In this document: piece by piece, positions 25,413 through 34,046 of the stretch
Layout: each line of letters begins with the position of its first letter
Position numbering within the stretch: position 1 is the first letter of the stretch
Source: Bacteroides sp.
GTDB lineage: Bacteria > Bacteroidota > Bacteroidia > Bacteroidales > Bacteroidaceae
Direction: 5' to 3'
DNA: 64,000 bases
Assembly (NCBI RefSeq): GCF_028690125.1
Contig: NZ_JAQVBV010000015.1
Coordinates: 1 to 64,000, forward strand
Notes under the pieces: model-generated
The model's input: only the letters and a program-made list of their open reading frames with translations
Told to the model about the DNA's origin: nothing
The model's database searches: none
Program-made: the position numbers and the translations under genes

Positions 25413-27617
25413 TTATACTCCCAACTCTAACTGGTTTTTCACTAAGGTATAATAAGCTCCTTTCTTCTCAGTCAGTTCTTTATGTGTTCCTTCTTCGATT
25501 ACTTTACCTTCATCCAGTACAATAATATTATCTGCATTCTGCACAGTACTAAGCCTGTGTGCTACAATCACTACTGTTCGTCCTTTATAGAATGCCTTTA
25601 AATTATCTAATATGATTCGTTCGTTATTTGCATCAAGCGCATTGGTCGCTTCGTCGAAGAACAGAAACGTCGGTTTTTTATAAATAGTCCGCGCAATCAA
25701 TAGACGTTGCTTTTGTCCTTGACTGACACCGCTTCCTTCCATACCGATTTTACTATTGTACTTTAAAGGGAGTGACTCAATAAAATCTTTAATATTGGCT
25801 GTTTCTACGGCATACAATAGTTTCTTTTGGTCAACAGTTTCTTCACTTAGCGCAATGTTATTTGCAATGGTATCGGAGAAAAGGAACCCTTCCTGCATCA
25901 CAGCACCTGTATTCTGTCTCCACAAGTGGGGATTGATGTCTGTAAGTGAATAGTTACCTACTTTTATTTTACCTTTTACCGGTTCGTAAAAGCCTAATAA
26001 TAACTTTATGATAGTTGTTTTTCCACTACCACTGGCCCCTACAATCGCTGTTACTTTATTTTGGGGAATAGTTAGGTTCAGGTTTTCCAGTACATATTCT
26101 CTTTCTGCACCGTCATAGCTGAAGTTTACATTTTCCAGTTTGAGTGTTTTATCTTCGGGGAGTGTGTTTATTTTGCTTTCCACGACAGTAACCTCGTCTT
26201 CCTTATTATTAATCTCGTTCAATCGCTCCAAGCTTATTTTAGCATCTTGTAGAGATTGGCTGAAACCAATCACCTGACCGATCGGACCGGATAGCTGACC
26301 AATGATATAACTGATAGACATCATCATACCCAATGTGATTTCTCCGTTTACAACAGCTTTAGCTGCCAAAAATGAAATGAGCAATGAGGTTGTCCGGCTG
26401 AAAAAGAGAGAACCGACTTGCTGAATCTGTCCCAAAGCAGTTCCTTGGATACTGATTTTAAACAGTTTCACTTGGATAGATTCCCATTTCCAGCGTTGTT
26501 GCTTCTCACAGTTATTCAGTTTGATTTCCTGCATACCGGTAATAAGCTGTACCATATTACTCTGATTGGCAGAAGCCTGTGCAAAACGGGCGTTATCCAA
26601 TTTACGACGATAACGCATGAAAGACAAAATCCAGGTCACATACAACGCATTTCCCACCAGAAAGACTACCAATATGGTTAGGTTATAATAAGCCATTATG
26701 AAGGCAAAAATAAAGAAGTTAAAGAATGAGAATATGGTGGTTAAGGTGGTTCCTGTCATAAATGACTGAATTCGTCCGTGATCACCAATACGTTGCAGAA
26801 TGTCTCCGATGTTCTTTGCGTCGAAAAAACGAATGGGTAACCTCATTAGTTTGGCAAGGAAATCAGAAATTAGAGTGATACTTATTCGGGTATTCATGTG
26901 CAGACTGATCCAGCTTTGGATGAAACCAACTCCCATCTGTGTGATCGATAAGACCAACTGGGCAATAAGTATTAGAGTGATAAAGTTAAGATTACGATTT
27001 CCGATACCTTGATCGACCATTGCTTGCGTAAGAAAAGGGAGAATGAGTGAGAATACACTTCCCAATAGCATCCCGACTACAAGTTGGCAAAGCTGTGACC
27101 TGTAAGGAAACAAATAACGAAGATAAAAGGATAAATTCCTTTTCTGTTGCTCTTGGTCATCGATTCGCTCGTAGAAATCAGGTGTTGGAGTTAATACCAA
27201 AGCAGTGCCGGAATCTTTCCCTTCTTTTCGGGTACTGATCCAGCATTTCTCAATTCCCGCTGTATCCATGTCATACTTTCCTTTTCCCGGATCGGAGATT
27301 TTAAAAGTTACTCCTGACTTTTTCTTTTTGATGTCATACAGCACCACAAAATGATTCTGATTCCAATGGAGGATACAGGGTAGAGGTACATCTTCGATAA
27401 GTTGTTCCAAGCTGATTCGTACTCCTTGCGTCCTAAAACCGATACTTTCAGCAGCGTCACTAATACCCAACATGGAAACTCCTTGCCGGGTAATAAAGCT
27501 CCTCTCCCTCAAATTTTGTAGGGAATAACTACGGCCATAGTATTTGGCAATCATGCGTAAGCAAGATGGACCACAATCCATGGAGTCAAGTTGTTGATAA
27601 TGAGGAAATTTTTTCAT
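25413..27617 (-). CDS. C39 peptidase-containing ABC transporter (PCAT), peptide exporter
   Basis: 734 aa, fused peptidase, transmembrane and ATPase domains. The N-terminal C39 peptidase has catalytic Cys15 (QLDSMDCGPSCLRMIAKYYG), His89 (QNHFVVLYD) and Asp109 (ISDPGKG). Five to six membrane segments lie at about 170-460. The nucleotide-binding domain has Walker A GASGSGKTT, signature VSQGQKQR, Walker B FLFFDEAT and switch His in VAHRLST. Such transporters cleave after a GG leader and export the core, which fits both precursors in this locus. It follows the second radical SAM gene by 41 bp. Confidence 0.93.
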   Translation of the reverse strand: MKKFPHYQQLDSMDCGPSCLRMIAKYYGRSYSLQNLRERSFITRQGVSMLGISDAAESIGFRTQGVRISLEQLIEDVPLPCILHWNQNHFVVLYDIKKKKSGVTFKISDPGKGKYDMDTAGIEKCWISTRKEGKDSGTALVLTPTPDFYERIDDQEQQKRNLSFYLRYLFPYRSQLCQLVVGMLLGSVFSLILPFLTQAMVDQGIGNRNLNFITLILIAQLVLSITQMGVGFIQSWISLHMNTRISITLISDFLAKLMRLPIRFFDAKNIGDILQRIGDHGRIQSFMTGTTLTTIFSFFNFFIFAFIMAYYNLTILVVFLVGNALYVTWILSFMRYRRKLDNARFAQASANQSNMVQLITGMQEIKLNNCEKQQRWKWESIQVKLFKISIQGTALGQIQQVGSLFFSRTTSLLISFLAAKAVVNGEITLGMMMSISYIIGQLSGPIGQVIGFSQSLQDAKISLERLNEINNKEDEVTVVESKINTLPEDKTLKLENVNFSYDGAEREYVLENLNLTIPQNKVTAIVGASGSGKTTIIKLLLGFYEPVKGKIKVGNYSLTDINPHLWRQNTGAVMQEGFLFSDTIANNIALSEETVDQKKLLYAVETANIKDFIESLPLKYNSKIGMEGSGVSQGQKQRLLIARTIYKKPTFLFFDEATNALDANNERIILDNLKAFYKGRTVVIVAHRLSTVQNADNIIVLDEGKVIEEGTHKELTEKKGAYYTLVKNQLELGV

Positions 27618-27658
27618 GTGCCAATTTAAAGTATTTCAGAAGTGCATTTTGTTAGTAA

Positions 27659-28951
27659 TTAGGATTCTATGTCTTTTCTAGAAGACTCAATTAGTAAATA
27701 AAGTTGGTTTATTAGTGACTTTTCAACATTCTCTTTGGGGCAACTTCCAATTCCGTTCTCAATTTTTTTTTGAATGCACATACCTGAACATATTGGCAAT
27801 AAAGAACAAGCAAGGCATATCGGATTTTCCATGTAAGAACTAGTGAAATAATTGTAGTAATTTGAGTTAGGCTTAAAATCTCCATCATTAGAAATATTAC
27901 CAATAGAAAATTTTTTAGAAACAAAGTCACGAGCAGTACATTTATAGACAGATAAATCATAATTGATGACATATTGTAGCGAATTTTCTACGTAACATCC
28001 ATGGTTAAAGGAAGGGGTTACTGCTGTAGTGATTGGAAATCCATTTAAAGAAAAAACTCTTAGTTTTTCTTTTATGGTATCATTTATACCATTTATATCA
28101 TATTTAAATTGCCAAACCAATTGTGGTTGAATGTGAATTTTAGCTCTTACATCTTCAGGAAATGAATGAGCTATAGTATCTATTGTAGATAAATTTTTCG
28201 GAGTATAGTTAATGCGTAATATTATGTTTATATTATTAATTTCCCGACAAAGAGAAGTGATATTGTTTACAATTGTATCATATGTTTGCTTGTCAGTAGT
28301 AGAAAAACGAGTCTTATTGTGAAATGTAGAACTACCATCTAAGGTTATTTGAAAAGAATTGAGTCCTATTTTGTTCATTTTATTAATTATTTCATCGTTT
28401 ATTAGATATCCATTTGTTGTGATTGTATGACTAAAATGTACATTATGTATTTTGCATAATTCTTTCATTTTTAAACCTGTAGGGTATATTATCTCATTAA
28501 AAAAAAGCAATGGTTCTCCACCAAACCAATCAAGTTGAAAGACATTTAATTTGTTATCTTTAATAAGATTTTCCATAAATATAAGCATTGCTTTCATATC
28601 TTGTTCTAACATTTGGCTTTCTGTATGAGTTTCATAACAATACCAACATCTGAAATTACAATTAACTGTCGGTAGCACAGTAACTCTTGCCATATGTCTT
28701 CCATAACGGAATTCTCGGTTCATGCGTAAAATTATATTTTCTTCTACTAAGTCGTTGTCACATATAAAATGGGACTTGTGTAATTCTTCTTCTATATCAG
28801 AAAAAGAATGTTGACTAATAGTTTCTAAATTATTCTCTTTTAATGAGATGTATAATTCTTGATCTACTTGAGTAAAGGCACTTGTTAATTGATTATAAAC
28901 ATAGTAGTTACCACCTTCTTCTAAGTATAAATTATATTTGCTTGCTTTCAT
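27659..28951 (-). CDS. radical SAM/SPASM peptide maturase 2
   Basis: 430 aa. A 90-residue N-terminal domain (YNLYLEEGGNYYVYNQLTSA) is typical of peptide-modifying SPASM enzymes and may bind the leader. The radical SAM motif is CNFRCWYC (Cys98, Cys102, Cys105), followed by LDWFGGEPLLFF. The C-terminal SPASM has YKCTARDF, then ICLACSLLPICSGMCIQKK and a final Cys. It is clearly different from the enzyme at 18962-20218, so the locus holds two maturation systems. Its start lies 20 bp inside the end of the upstream S41 gene, so translation is coupled. Precursor 2, two genes upstream, is the likely substrate. Confidence 0.88.
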   Translation of the reverse strand: MKASKYNLYLEEGGNYYVYNQLTSAFTQVDQELYISLKENNLETISQHSFSDIEEELHKSHFICDNDLVEENIILRMNREFRYGRHMARVTVLPTVNCNFRCWYCYETHTESQMLEQDMKAMLIFMENLIKDNKLNVFQLDWFGGEPLLFFNEIIYPTGLKMKELCKIHNVHFSHTITTNGYLINDEIINKMNKIGLNSFQITLDGSSTFHNKTRFSTTDKQTYDTIVNNITSLCREINNINIILRINYTPKNLSTIDTIAHSFPEDVRAKIHIQPQLVWQFKYDINGINDTIKEKLRVFSLNGFPITTAVTPSFNHGCYVENSLQYVINYDLSVYKCTARDFVSKKFSIGNISNDGDFKPNSNYYNYFTSSYMENPICLACSLLPICSGMCIQKKIENGIGSCPKENVEKSLINQLYLLIESSRKDIES

Positions 28952-30347
28952 TTTTGTATAATTGTTTTATATAATTAAAAACTTCATCAGTTCCTTCTAT
29001 ATAGTCTTTAATTATTTTTTCATAATAATAATCAGGTATAATTCCATTATTCATTAGCGCAGGTGGAAGAAGTGGAGCTCTGGTGCAAATGCGGTAAAGT
29101 GTACCATCAGATAGAAATTTAACCAGAGGTGCACCAGTAGAACCTCCTGTTGGTGTCCCAACAAGTATTGCTCTATCTGGATAATGAAGTTTAAGAGTTA
29201 TCAATAGATCTTCTGCGGCAGAATAAGTTATTTCGCTAATCAATATATATAAAGGCTTCGTGAATAGTGGCAAATTTTTCTTTATAATAATACTCTCAGG
29301 AAGAGTATCCATTTTTAGACCTTCATAATAATCACGATATTCCTTAAAGCCATACCCCATAGCGTTGTAAAAAGCTATATTCTTTCTTGTTAATGATTTA
29401 TAGGTCCTAAGTGTATCAATGTCTAGAAAACACATCAATAATGTGTCTGCTTTCAATTCGGAGCCACCTGTGCAATATCTTAAATCTAATATTGTATAAT
29501 CCGCAGAATTTATAGAATCAGGTCTTGACGCTGCATCGTGTACAATATCTGTAATGCTATTGGATAATGCAAAGGTGTTGTCAAATCGAAAATAGTAATA
29601 TTTGTAGTCTTCCTTTTCAACTAAATATGAGTCGGTTTCTCGATAGCGATATATGGAGGAACCTTTCCATCCTGTTAAATCACGACGAAAGTTTAGTTGT
29701 TGGTGTCTCATACAATATGGAATTGTAATGATTTTCGTTGTGTTGTCAGGCGTTTTTATTTGCATTGAAATTGTACTGTCTTTATGTCCCCATGTCAGTA
29801 AATCTGTGGCTTTTCTTTTTTTATCTTGTAATGTATTTGAAGAAATATATGGATATATATTCTCTTGTAAAAAAGTATGGGTTCTTATTCCTTTTATTTT
29901 TAAGATTTCACTTCCTATAGGTATATCAGTTATTCGTCCTTTATCTACTGCAGAAATAAATAATTTATTATTTACCCAAGTAAATTCAGAAGGTAGAAAA
30001 TCAATTTGATCAGGCAATTGCTTCCATCTTTTTTCATATAAAACCTCTGTATGTCCATCTTGTAAATTAGCCATAAACTTTTGGAGAAGAAAATGGTATT
30101 CTGATTTATTTTCTACTTTGGCGACTAAAGGAATAAAAACCTGATAAATACTGTCGAAATTTATTTCTTTTAGTAGCTGAGGATTATAGAAGTTCTCATG
30201 GACATCCTTCCATATTTGAGATAAATCAACAATATGTTGATAGTTATAGTTCTTTTGAGCGAAAAGAGAACAAGTATTTGTAAACAACAGAAGTAAGATT
30301 AATATCTTTACCTTAATAAGGTCTAATTTATTTTTTATCATAGACAA
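28932..30347 (-). CDS. S41-family peptidase, exported, linked to precursor 2
   Basis: 471 aa with a signal peptide (about residues 12-30: KVKILILLLLFTNTCSLFAQ). The C-terminal peptidase core shows LDLRYCTGGSELKADTLL and the likely nucleophile Ser376 in SEITYSAAEDLLITL, followed by VGTPTGGSTGAPLVKF. The middle has a degenerate PDZ-like part (DIPIGSEILKIKGIR). It lies between precursor 2 and radical SAM gene 2, and its 3' end overlaps the latter by 20 bp. A role in trimming the exported peptide or in self-protection is possible. It is only distantly similar to the S41 protein at 11820-13565. Confidence 0.82.
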   Translation of the reverse strand: MSMIKNKLDLIKVKILILLLLFTNTCSLFAQKNYNYQHIVDLSQIWKDVHENFYNPQLLKEINFDSIYQVFIPLVAKVENKSEYHFLLQKFMANLQDGHTEVLYEKRWKQLPDQIDFLPSEFTWVNNKLFISAVDKGRITDIPIGSEILKIKGIRTHTFLQENIYPYISSNTLQDKKRKATDLLTWGHKDSTISMQIKTPDNTTKIITIPYCMRHQQLNFRRDLTGWKGSSIYRYRETDSYLVEKEDYKYYYFRFDNTFALSNSITDIVHDAASRPDSINSADYTILDLRYCTGGSELKADTLLMCFLDIDTLRTYKSLTRKNIAFYNAMGYGFKEYRDYYEGLKMDTLPESIIIKKNLPLFTKPLYILISEITYSAAEDLLITLKLHYPDRAILVGTPTGGSTGAPLVKFLSDGTLYRICTRAPLLPPALMNNGIIPDYYYEKIIKDYIEGTDEVFNYIKQLYKNESKQI

Positions 30348-30501
30348 TCTTAGTTTAATAGGGCTTATTCAAGTTACATTAATCTTCATAGGACAGACTA
30401 AAAGATATTCCAGATACTATTCTTATGGTGGTTATTAGTTGTGAAATTCTTTAGTCATGTCCTTAGAATTTGTAATATCGTTTTGATATTCAAGTTAGCA
30501 A

Positions 30502-30750
30502 TTAGTATTCTGGCTCATATGGAGCTCCACAGCTACAGCCTGTTCCGTTATTACTGTTGTTGTCATTTCCATAACAAGAGCACTGATTCATTTTATTTGA
30601 ATTGTTATTACATGCACTTACAGAGTCTGTACTTCCCTCACAATAGCAGCCTTGTGCGTCATTAAGATTACTTCCAGAACCACCTCTGAGTTGTCCCATT
30701 TCTGATTCATTGAGCACCTTTCCTAAAACTAATTTCTTTAAAATTTTCAT
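30502..30750 (-). CDS. RiPP precursor peptide 2: double-glycine leader, 7-Cys Asn/Ser-rich core
   Basis: 82 aa. Leader residues 1-24: MKILKKLVLGKVLNESEMGQ then LRGG, close to the GG-Bacteroidales precursor pattern (basic start, E-M-x-x-L, GG). The predicted 58-residue core has three CxC pairs (Cys35/37, 57/59, 72/74) plus Cys47, separated by runs rich in Asn, Ser and Gly, and ends APYEPEY. Unlike precursor 1 it has a clear ATG. Cleavage after GG by the C39 exporter is expected. It is 154 bp upstream of the S41 gene and follows the two GT32-like genes. Confidence 0.82.
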   Translation of the reverse strand: MKILKKLVLGKVLNESEMGQLRGGSGSNLNDAQGCYCEGSTDSVSACNNNSNKMNQCSCYGNDNNSNNGTGCSCGAPYEPEY

Positions 30751-30926
30751 AATCTAATTTTTTTTGTTTAATAATAAATCTTTTAATCTCGAAATGTAAA
30801 TGTATTTTTCGCTATCTTAAAAATTTTGGTTTATATTACCGTATATTGGAACTTAAGATGGACTGCGAATCCCTTTTCTTAAATGGAAATATACTTGTTG
30901 TAAATGCATATTATTTAACTGTATAT

Positions 30927-31634
30927 TTATTTCCAGCTGCCCCAAAAATAGTGCAGTGCATAAGCATTCTCTAAGCACTGTTCTAGTTCTTCACTCTTTT
31001 CTCCCATTATTACTCTACGAGCTTCCGGTATATCGAAAGGAGTAACATATTGAGCAGGGATCAAATAAATATCTTTTTTTTCCTCTATCGTTAAATTACA
31101 ATATAGATCAATTAGCATCCAAGGACCTGTTGTGTTATAAACACAAAGATTTTTGGAAGCTTCATAATCTAATGTTTCTTTTCTGAAAACTGTTTTTATG
31201 ACTTTGCGTATAAAAGAGTGTCCTGGTATACTTAACATCATGGCATTATTAAATACTTGATCAATTGGTCTTTTGAATACTTTGCAATGGGATTTAGGTT
31301 CAAGAGCAAAACAACAAGTTTTATCTTCTATAAGCTTGTTTATAGGGGAAAGAGATTCATAATCAACATCAATATACATTCCCCCTATTTTGTCTAAAAT
31401 AAGGTATCGAATCGCATCCCAGCGTTGTACATCATATGGAAAATGGCTATAGATATTCCAATATTGAGGATATTGTTCCTGAATAAATTTGTCCATCATT
31501 TGATCGTTCCATAGTATATACTCCCATTCTGGATAATCATTTTTCCAAGTTTCACATAATGCATTGAAGTGCTTTGGTAACGGTGTTTTCGCATCAGACC
31601 ATATCTGATGGATTATAGTAGGTATTTTTTTCAT
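30927..31634 (-). CDS. GT32-like glycosyltransferase with DxD motif, copy 1
   Basis: 235 aa cytoplasmic enzyme. KIPTIIHQIWSD at the start and RWDAIRYLILDKIGGMYIDV with DVD at residues 89-91 are the signature of the 'glycosyltransferase sugar-binding region containing DxD' group (GT32, often in capsule loci). No membrane segments are seen. It is a tandem paralogue of the next gene, 1 bp apart. Its place directly upstream of precursor 2 suggests sugar transfer to the Ser/Thr/Asn-rich core; donor and acceptor are unknown. Confidence 0.82.
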   Translation of the reverse strand: MKKIPTIIHQIWSDAKTPLPKHFNALCETWKNDYPEWEYILWNDQMMDKFIQEQYPQYWNIYSHFPYDVQRWDAIRYLILDKIGGMYIDVDYESLSPINKLIEDKTCCFALEPKSHCKVFKRPIDQVFNNAMMLSIPGHSFIRKVIKTVFRKETLDYEASKNLCVYNTTGPWMLIDLYCNLTIEEKKDIYLIPAQYVTPFDIPEARRVIMGEKSEELEQCLENAYALHYFWGSWK

Positions 31635-31635
31635 G

Positions 31636-32346
31636 TTATTTTACCCAAGCATTAAAAAAATAGTGAATTGAGTATGCTTCATCCATTTTTTTTTCTAATT
31701 CTTCGGATTCGGATCCCTGTTTTATAAGCGTAACTTCGTCGGCTGTGAAAGGTGATACAAATTTTGAAGGAATCAAATACACCATATTTTTATTAGGATA
31801 CTCTTCGTACAATCTTATTAATAGAAGAGGTCCAGTTGTAAGAAATATCTCTAATACTCTCTTTGTCCATGAGGAAACTTCTGTATTAGGTCTTTTATAT
31901 TTAAATACTGTATTAACAATCTTTTTCATAAAAGGATGCTCTGGTACACTTGCCATTAAAGCATTATTGAAAAAAAAATCACAATTAAATGGTTTAGCAT
32001 GTTCTTTTGGCTCCATAGAGAAACAACAAGTCTTCCCTTTTAATAAATCGTTATGGGAAGCTAGGCATTCTGTGTCGAAATCGACATACATACCTCCTAT
32101 CTTATCTAATATAAGATAACGTATAGCGTCCCACCGTTGTATATTATATTGGAAACTACAATATACATCCCAATAATTGGGATAATACTGTTTAATAAAA
32201 GATGTGATTCGATTATTATCCCAGAATTCATAACTCCAATCCGGATGATGTTCTTTCCATGTCTCACCTAAAGTCCTAAGATGTTCTGGTAAAGGTTCGT
32301 CTACTCCAGACCAAATCTGGTGGATTATTTTCGGTATATCATTCAT
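31636..32346 (-). CDS. GT32-like glycosyltransferase with DxD motif, copy 2
   Basis: 236 aa from the ATG at 32344-32346. The frame stays open to 32421, but the extra 25 residues do not match the paralogue, whereas this start aligns both proteins exactly (DIPKIIHQIWSG; DFD at residues 89-91 in RWDAIRYLILDKIGGMYVDF). First gene of the minus-strand RiPP-like locus. Same inferred role as its neighbour; a tandem pair could add two different sugars or build a disaccharide. Confidence 0.82.
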   Translation of the reverse strand: MNDIPKIIHQIWSGVDEPLPEHLRTLGETWKEHHPDWSYEFWDNNRITSFIKQYYPNYWDVYCSFQYNIQRWDAIRYLILDKIGGMYVDFDTECLASHNDLLKGKTCCFSMEPKEHAKPFNCDFFFNNALMASVPEHPFMKKIVNTVFKYKRPNTEVSSWTKRVLEIFLTTGPLLLIRLYEEYPNKNMVYLIPSKFVSPFTADEVTLIKQGSESEELEKKMDEAYSIHYFFNAWVK

Positions 32347-32768
32347 AGTATTAATTTTTTTTATATTAATAGTGTGTTTTATGAAAAAAAAGTGTCTTGT
32401 TATTTCAATAGGATGATCCATAAAATTGAATCATCTAAATGTTCAAAGCTTTTTGTTTTTTTCTGAATAGCAAGGTACGGAGTTTTGATAATCGAAGCAA
32501 ATAAAACGGCTGACCATTTCGGACCAATATCTTTTTTGTTAAAAATATCCCATTTCATCGAGGGTTTTCTTGTTGATAATTCCTATTAATATTTGATTAA
32601 TTTCAAATTTGATGAGTATTTGTTCTGATCGTCATTGACATATTTGGCTTTGAATTTCATTTATTGAGGTGAAAAAATGTCCAGGAAGATAAATCGAGTG
32701 AATAGTTTAGGTCAAAGATGAGTCAAATTTTTTATGGTGGGAAGAGAGGGAAGGCGGTCTAAAAAAAT
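32347..32768. other. AT-rich intergenic region, right edge of the accessory locus
   Basis: Just over 400 bp with no convincing gene on either strand. It should carry the promoter for the GT32-precursor 2 unit (minus strand), but I found only near matches to the TAnnTTTG box. It separates the peptide locus from the terminator of the core gene asd. Confidence 0.5.
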
Positions 32769-32816
32769 AATAGTCGGCTTACATTGTAAACATTATTACG
32801 CTGTAAGCCGACTATT
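32769..32816 (-). terminator. intrinsic terminator of asd
   Basis: Perfect 15 bp inverted repeat: AATAGTCGGCTTACA (32769-32783) and TGTAAGCCGACTATT (32802-32816), 23 bp after the asd stop, followed on the minus strand by ATTATTTTTTTT. Confidence 0.85.
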
Positions 32817-32839
32817 TATATAAGTCTTATGTATTCTTC

Positions 32840-33847
32840 TTATACATTCTTTACTTTAATCAGATACTCAGCAATCTGTACCGCATTCAGTGCAGCACCT
32901 TTTTTAATCTGATCACCTACAATCCAGAAAGTCAATCCGTTTTCGTTAGTCAGGTCTTTGCGGATACGTCCTACGTAAACAGGATCTTTGCCTGCAAGGA
33001 ACAAAGGCATCGGATATTCTTTTTCTGCCGGATTGTCTTGGAGAACCAGTCCTTCACCTTTGGCGAAAGCTTCGCGAGCTTCTTCTACAGAGATGGAACG
33101 TTCTGTTTCTACCCAGACACTTTCAGAGTGAGCGCGTAAAGCAGGTACACGAACGCAAGTGGCACTAACCTTTATGTCAGAGTGCATAATCTTACGTGTC
33201 TCGTTGAACATCTTCATCTCTTCTTTTGTGTAACCGTTTTCAGTAAATACATCAACTTGTGGAATCAGGTTGAATGCTAACTGATAAGCAAACTTTTCGA
33301 CAGTAACAGGTTCGTTAGCCAATACTTGGCGGTATTGTTCGTACAATTCGTCCATAGCGGCTGCACCTGCACCACTGGCAGCCTGATAAGTAGAGACGTG
33401 CACGGTTTTTATATGAGAAAGCTGTTCGATGGCTTTCAGTGCAACTACCATTTGGATAGTTGTACAGTTCGGGTTGGCAATGACACCCCGTGGACGCTCC
33501 AATGCGTCAGCGGCATTCACTTCGGGTACCACCAAAGGTACATCAGCGTCCATACGGAAGGCACTGGAGTTGTCAATCATCACTGCACCATATTTAGTGA
33601 TTGTTTTCTCAAACTCTTTAGATGTTCCTGCACCAGCGGAAGTGAAAGCAATGTCTACACCTTTAAAGTCATCGTTGTGTTGTAAGAGTTTTACCTCGAT
33701 CTGTTTACCGCGGAAAGTATAAGTTGTTCCGGCACTACGTTTAGAACCGAACAAAACTAACTCGTCCAACGGGAAGTTTCTCTCATCGAGCACGCGCAGG
33801 AATTCCTGTCCTACGGCTCCGCTTACGCCAACAATAGCTACTTTCAT
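32840..33847 (-). CDS. asd: aspartate-semialdehyde dehydrogenase
   Basis: NADPH-dependent reduction of aspartyl phosphate to aspartate semialdehyde, a step to lysine/diaminopimelate, threonine and methionine. 335 aa, full length. The Rossmann start is [20 protein letters not shown]. The catalytic Cys128 is in [12 protein letters not shown], followed by the [11 protein letters not shown] segment; [15 protein letters not shown] contains the substrate-binding Arg and His. Monocistronic, with its own terminator and a -7 box upstream. Confidence 0.95.
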   Translation of the reverse strand: MKVAIVGVSGAVGQEFLRVLDERNFPLDELVLFGSKRSAGTTYTFRGKQIEVKLLQHNDDFKGVDIAFTSAGAGTSKEFEKTITKYGAVMIDNSSAFRMDADVPLVVPEVNAADALERPRGVIANPNCTTIQMVVALKAIEQLSHIKTVHVSTYQAASGAGAAAMDELYEQYRQVLANEPVTVEKFAYQLAFNLIPQVDVFTENGYTKEEMKMFNETRKIMHSDIKVSATCVRVPALRAHSESVWVETERSISVEEAREAFAKGEGLVLQDNPAEKEYPMPLFLAGKDPVYVGRIRKDLTNENGLTFWIVGDQIKKGAALNAVQIAEYLIKVKNV

Positions 33848-33916
33848 CTTTTTCTTTTGTTAAATGTGAATAATTTGATTGTCTCGCTATTCTACCGAAT
33901 AGTAAAGAATTGGCTG

Positions 33917-33924
33917 CAAAATTA
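33917..33924 (-). promoter_or_regulatory. -7 promoter box for asd
   Basis: Minus-strand TAATTTTG matches TAnnTTTG, 70 bp before the asd ATG. No clear -33 element. Confidence 0.4.
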
Positions 33925-34046
33925 TAACATTTTGCCATATAATCCGCATTTTTTTCGAAGAATTATTATGGATTCTCTCTCTGTTCGGATTGGAAGAGTG
34001 CGAACTTTTTTGTTCCTTTGCAGTGAAATCCTAAAACCATGGACGT

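Noticed and set aside
32347..32421. 25-residue N-terminal extension of the second GT32-like protein
   Set aside because: It does not align with the tandem paralogue, whose start matches the internal ATG exactly.
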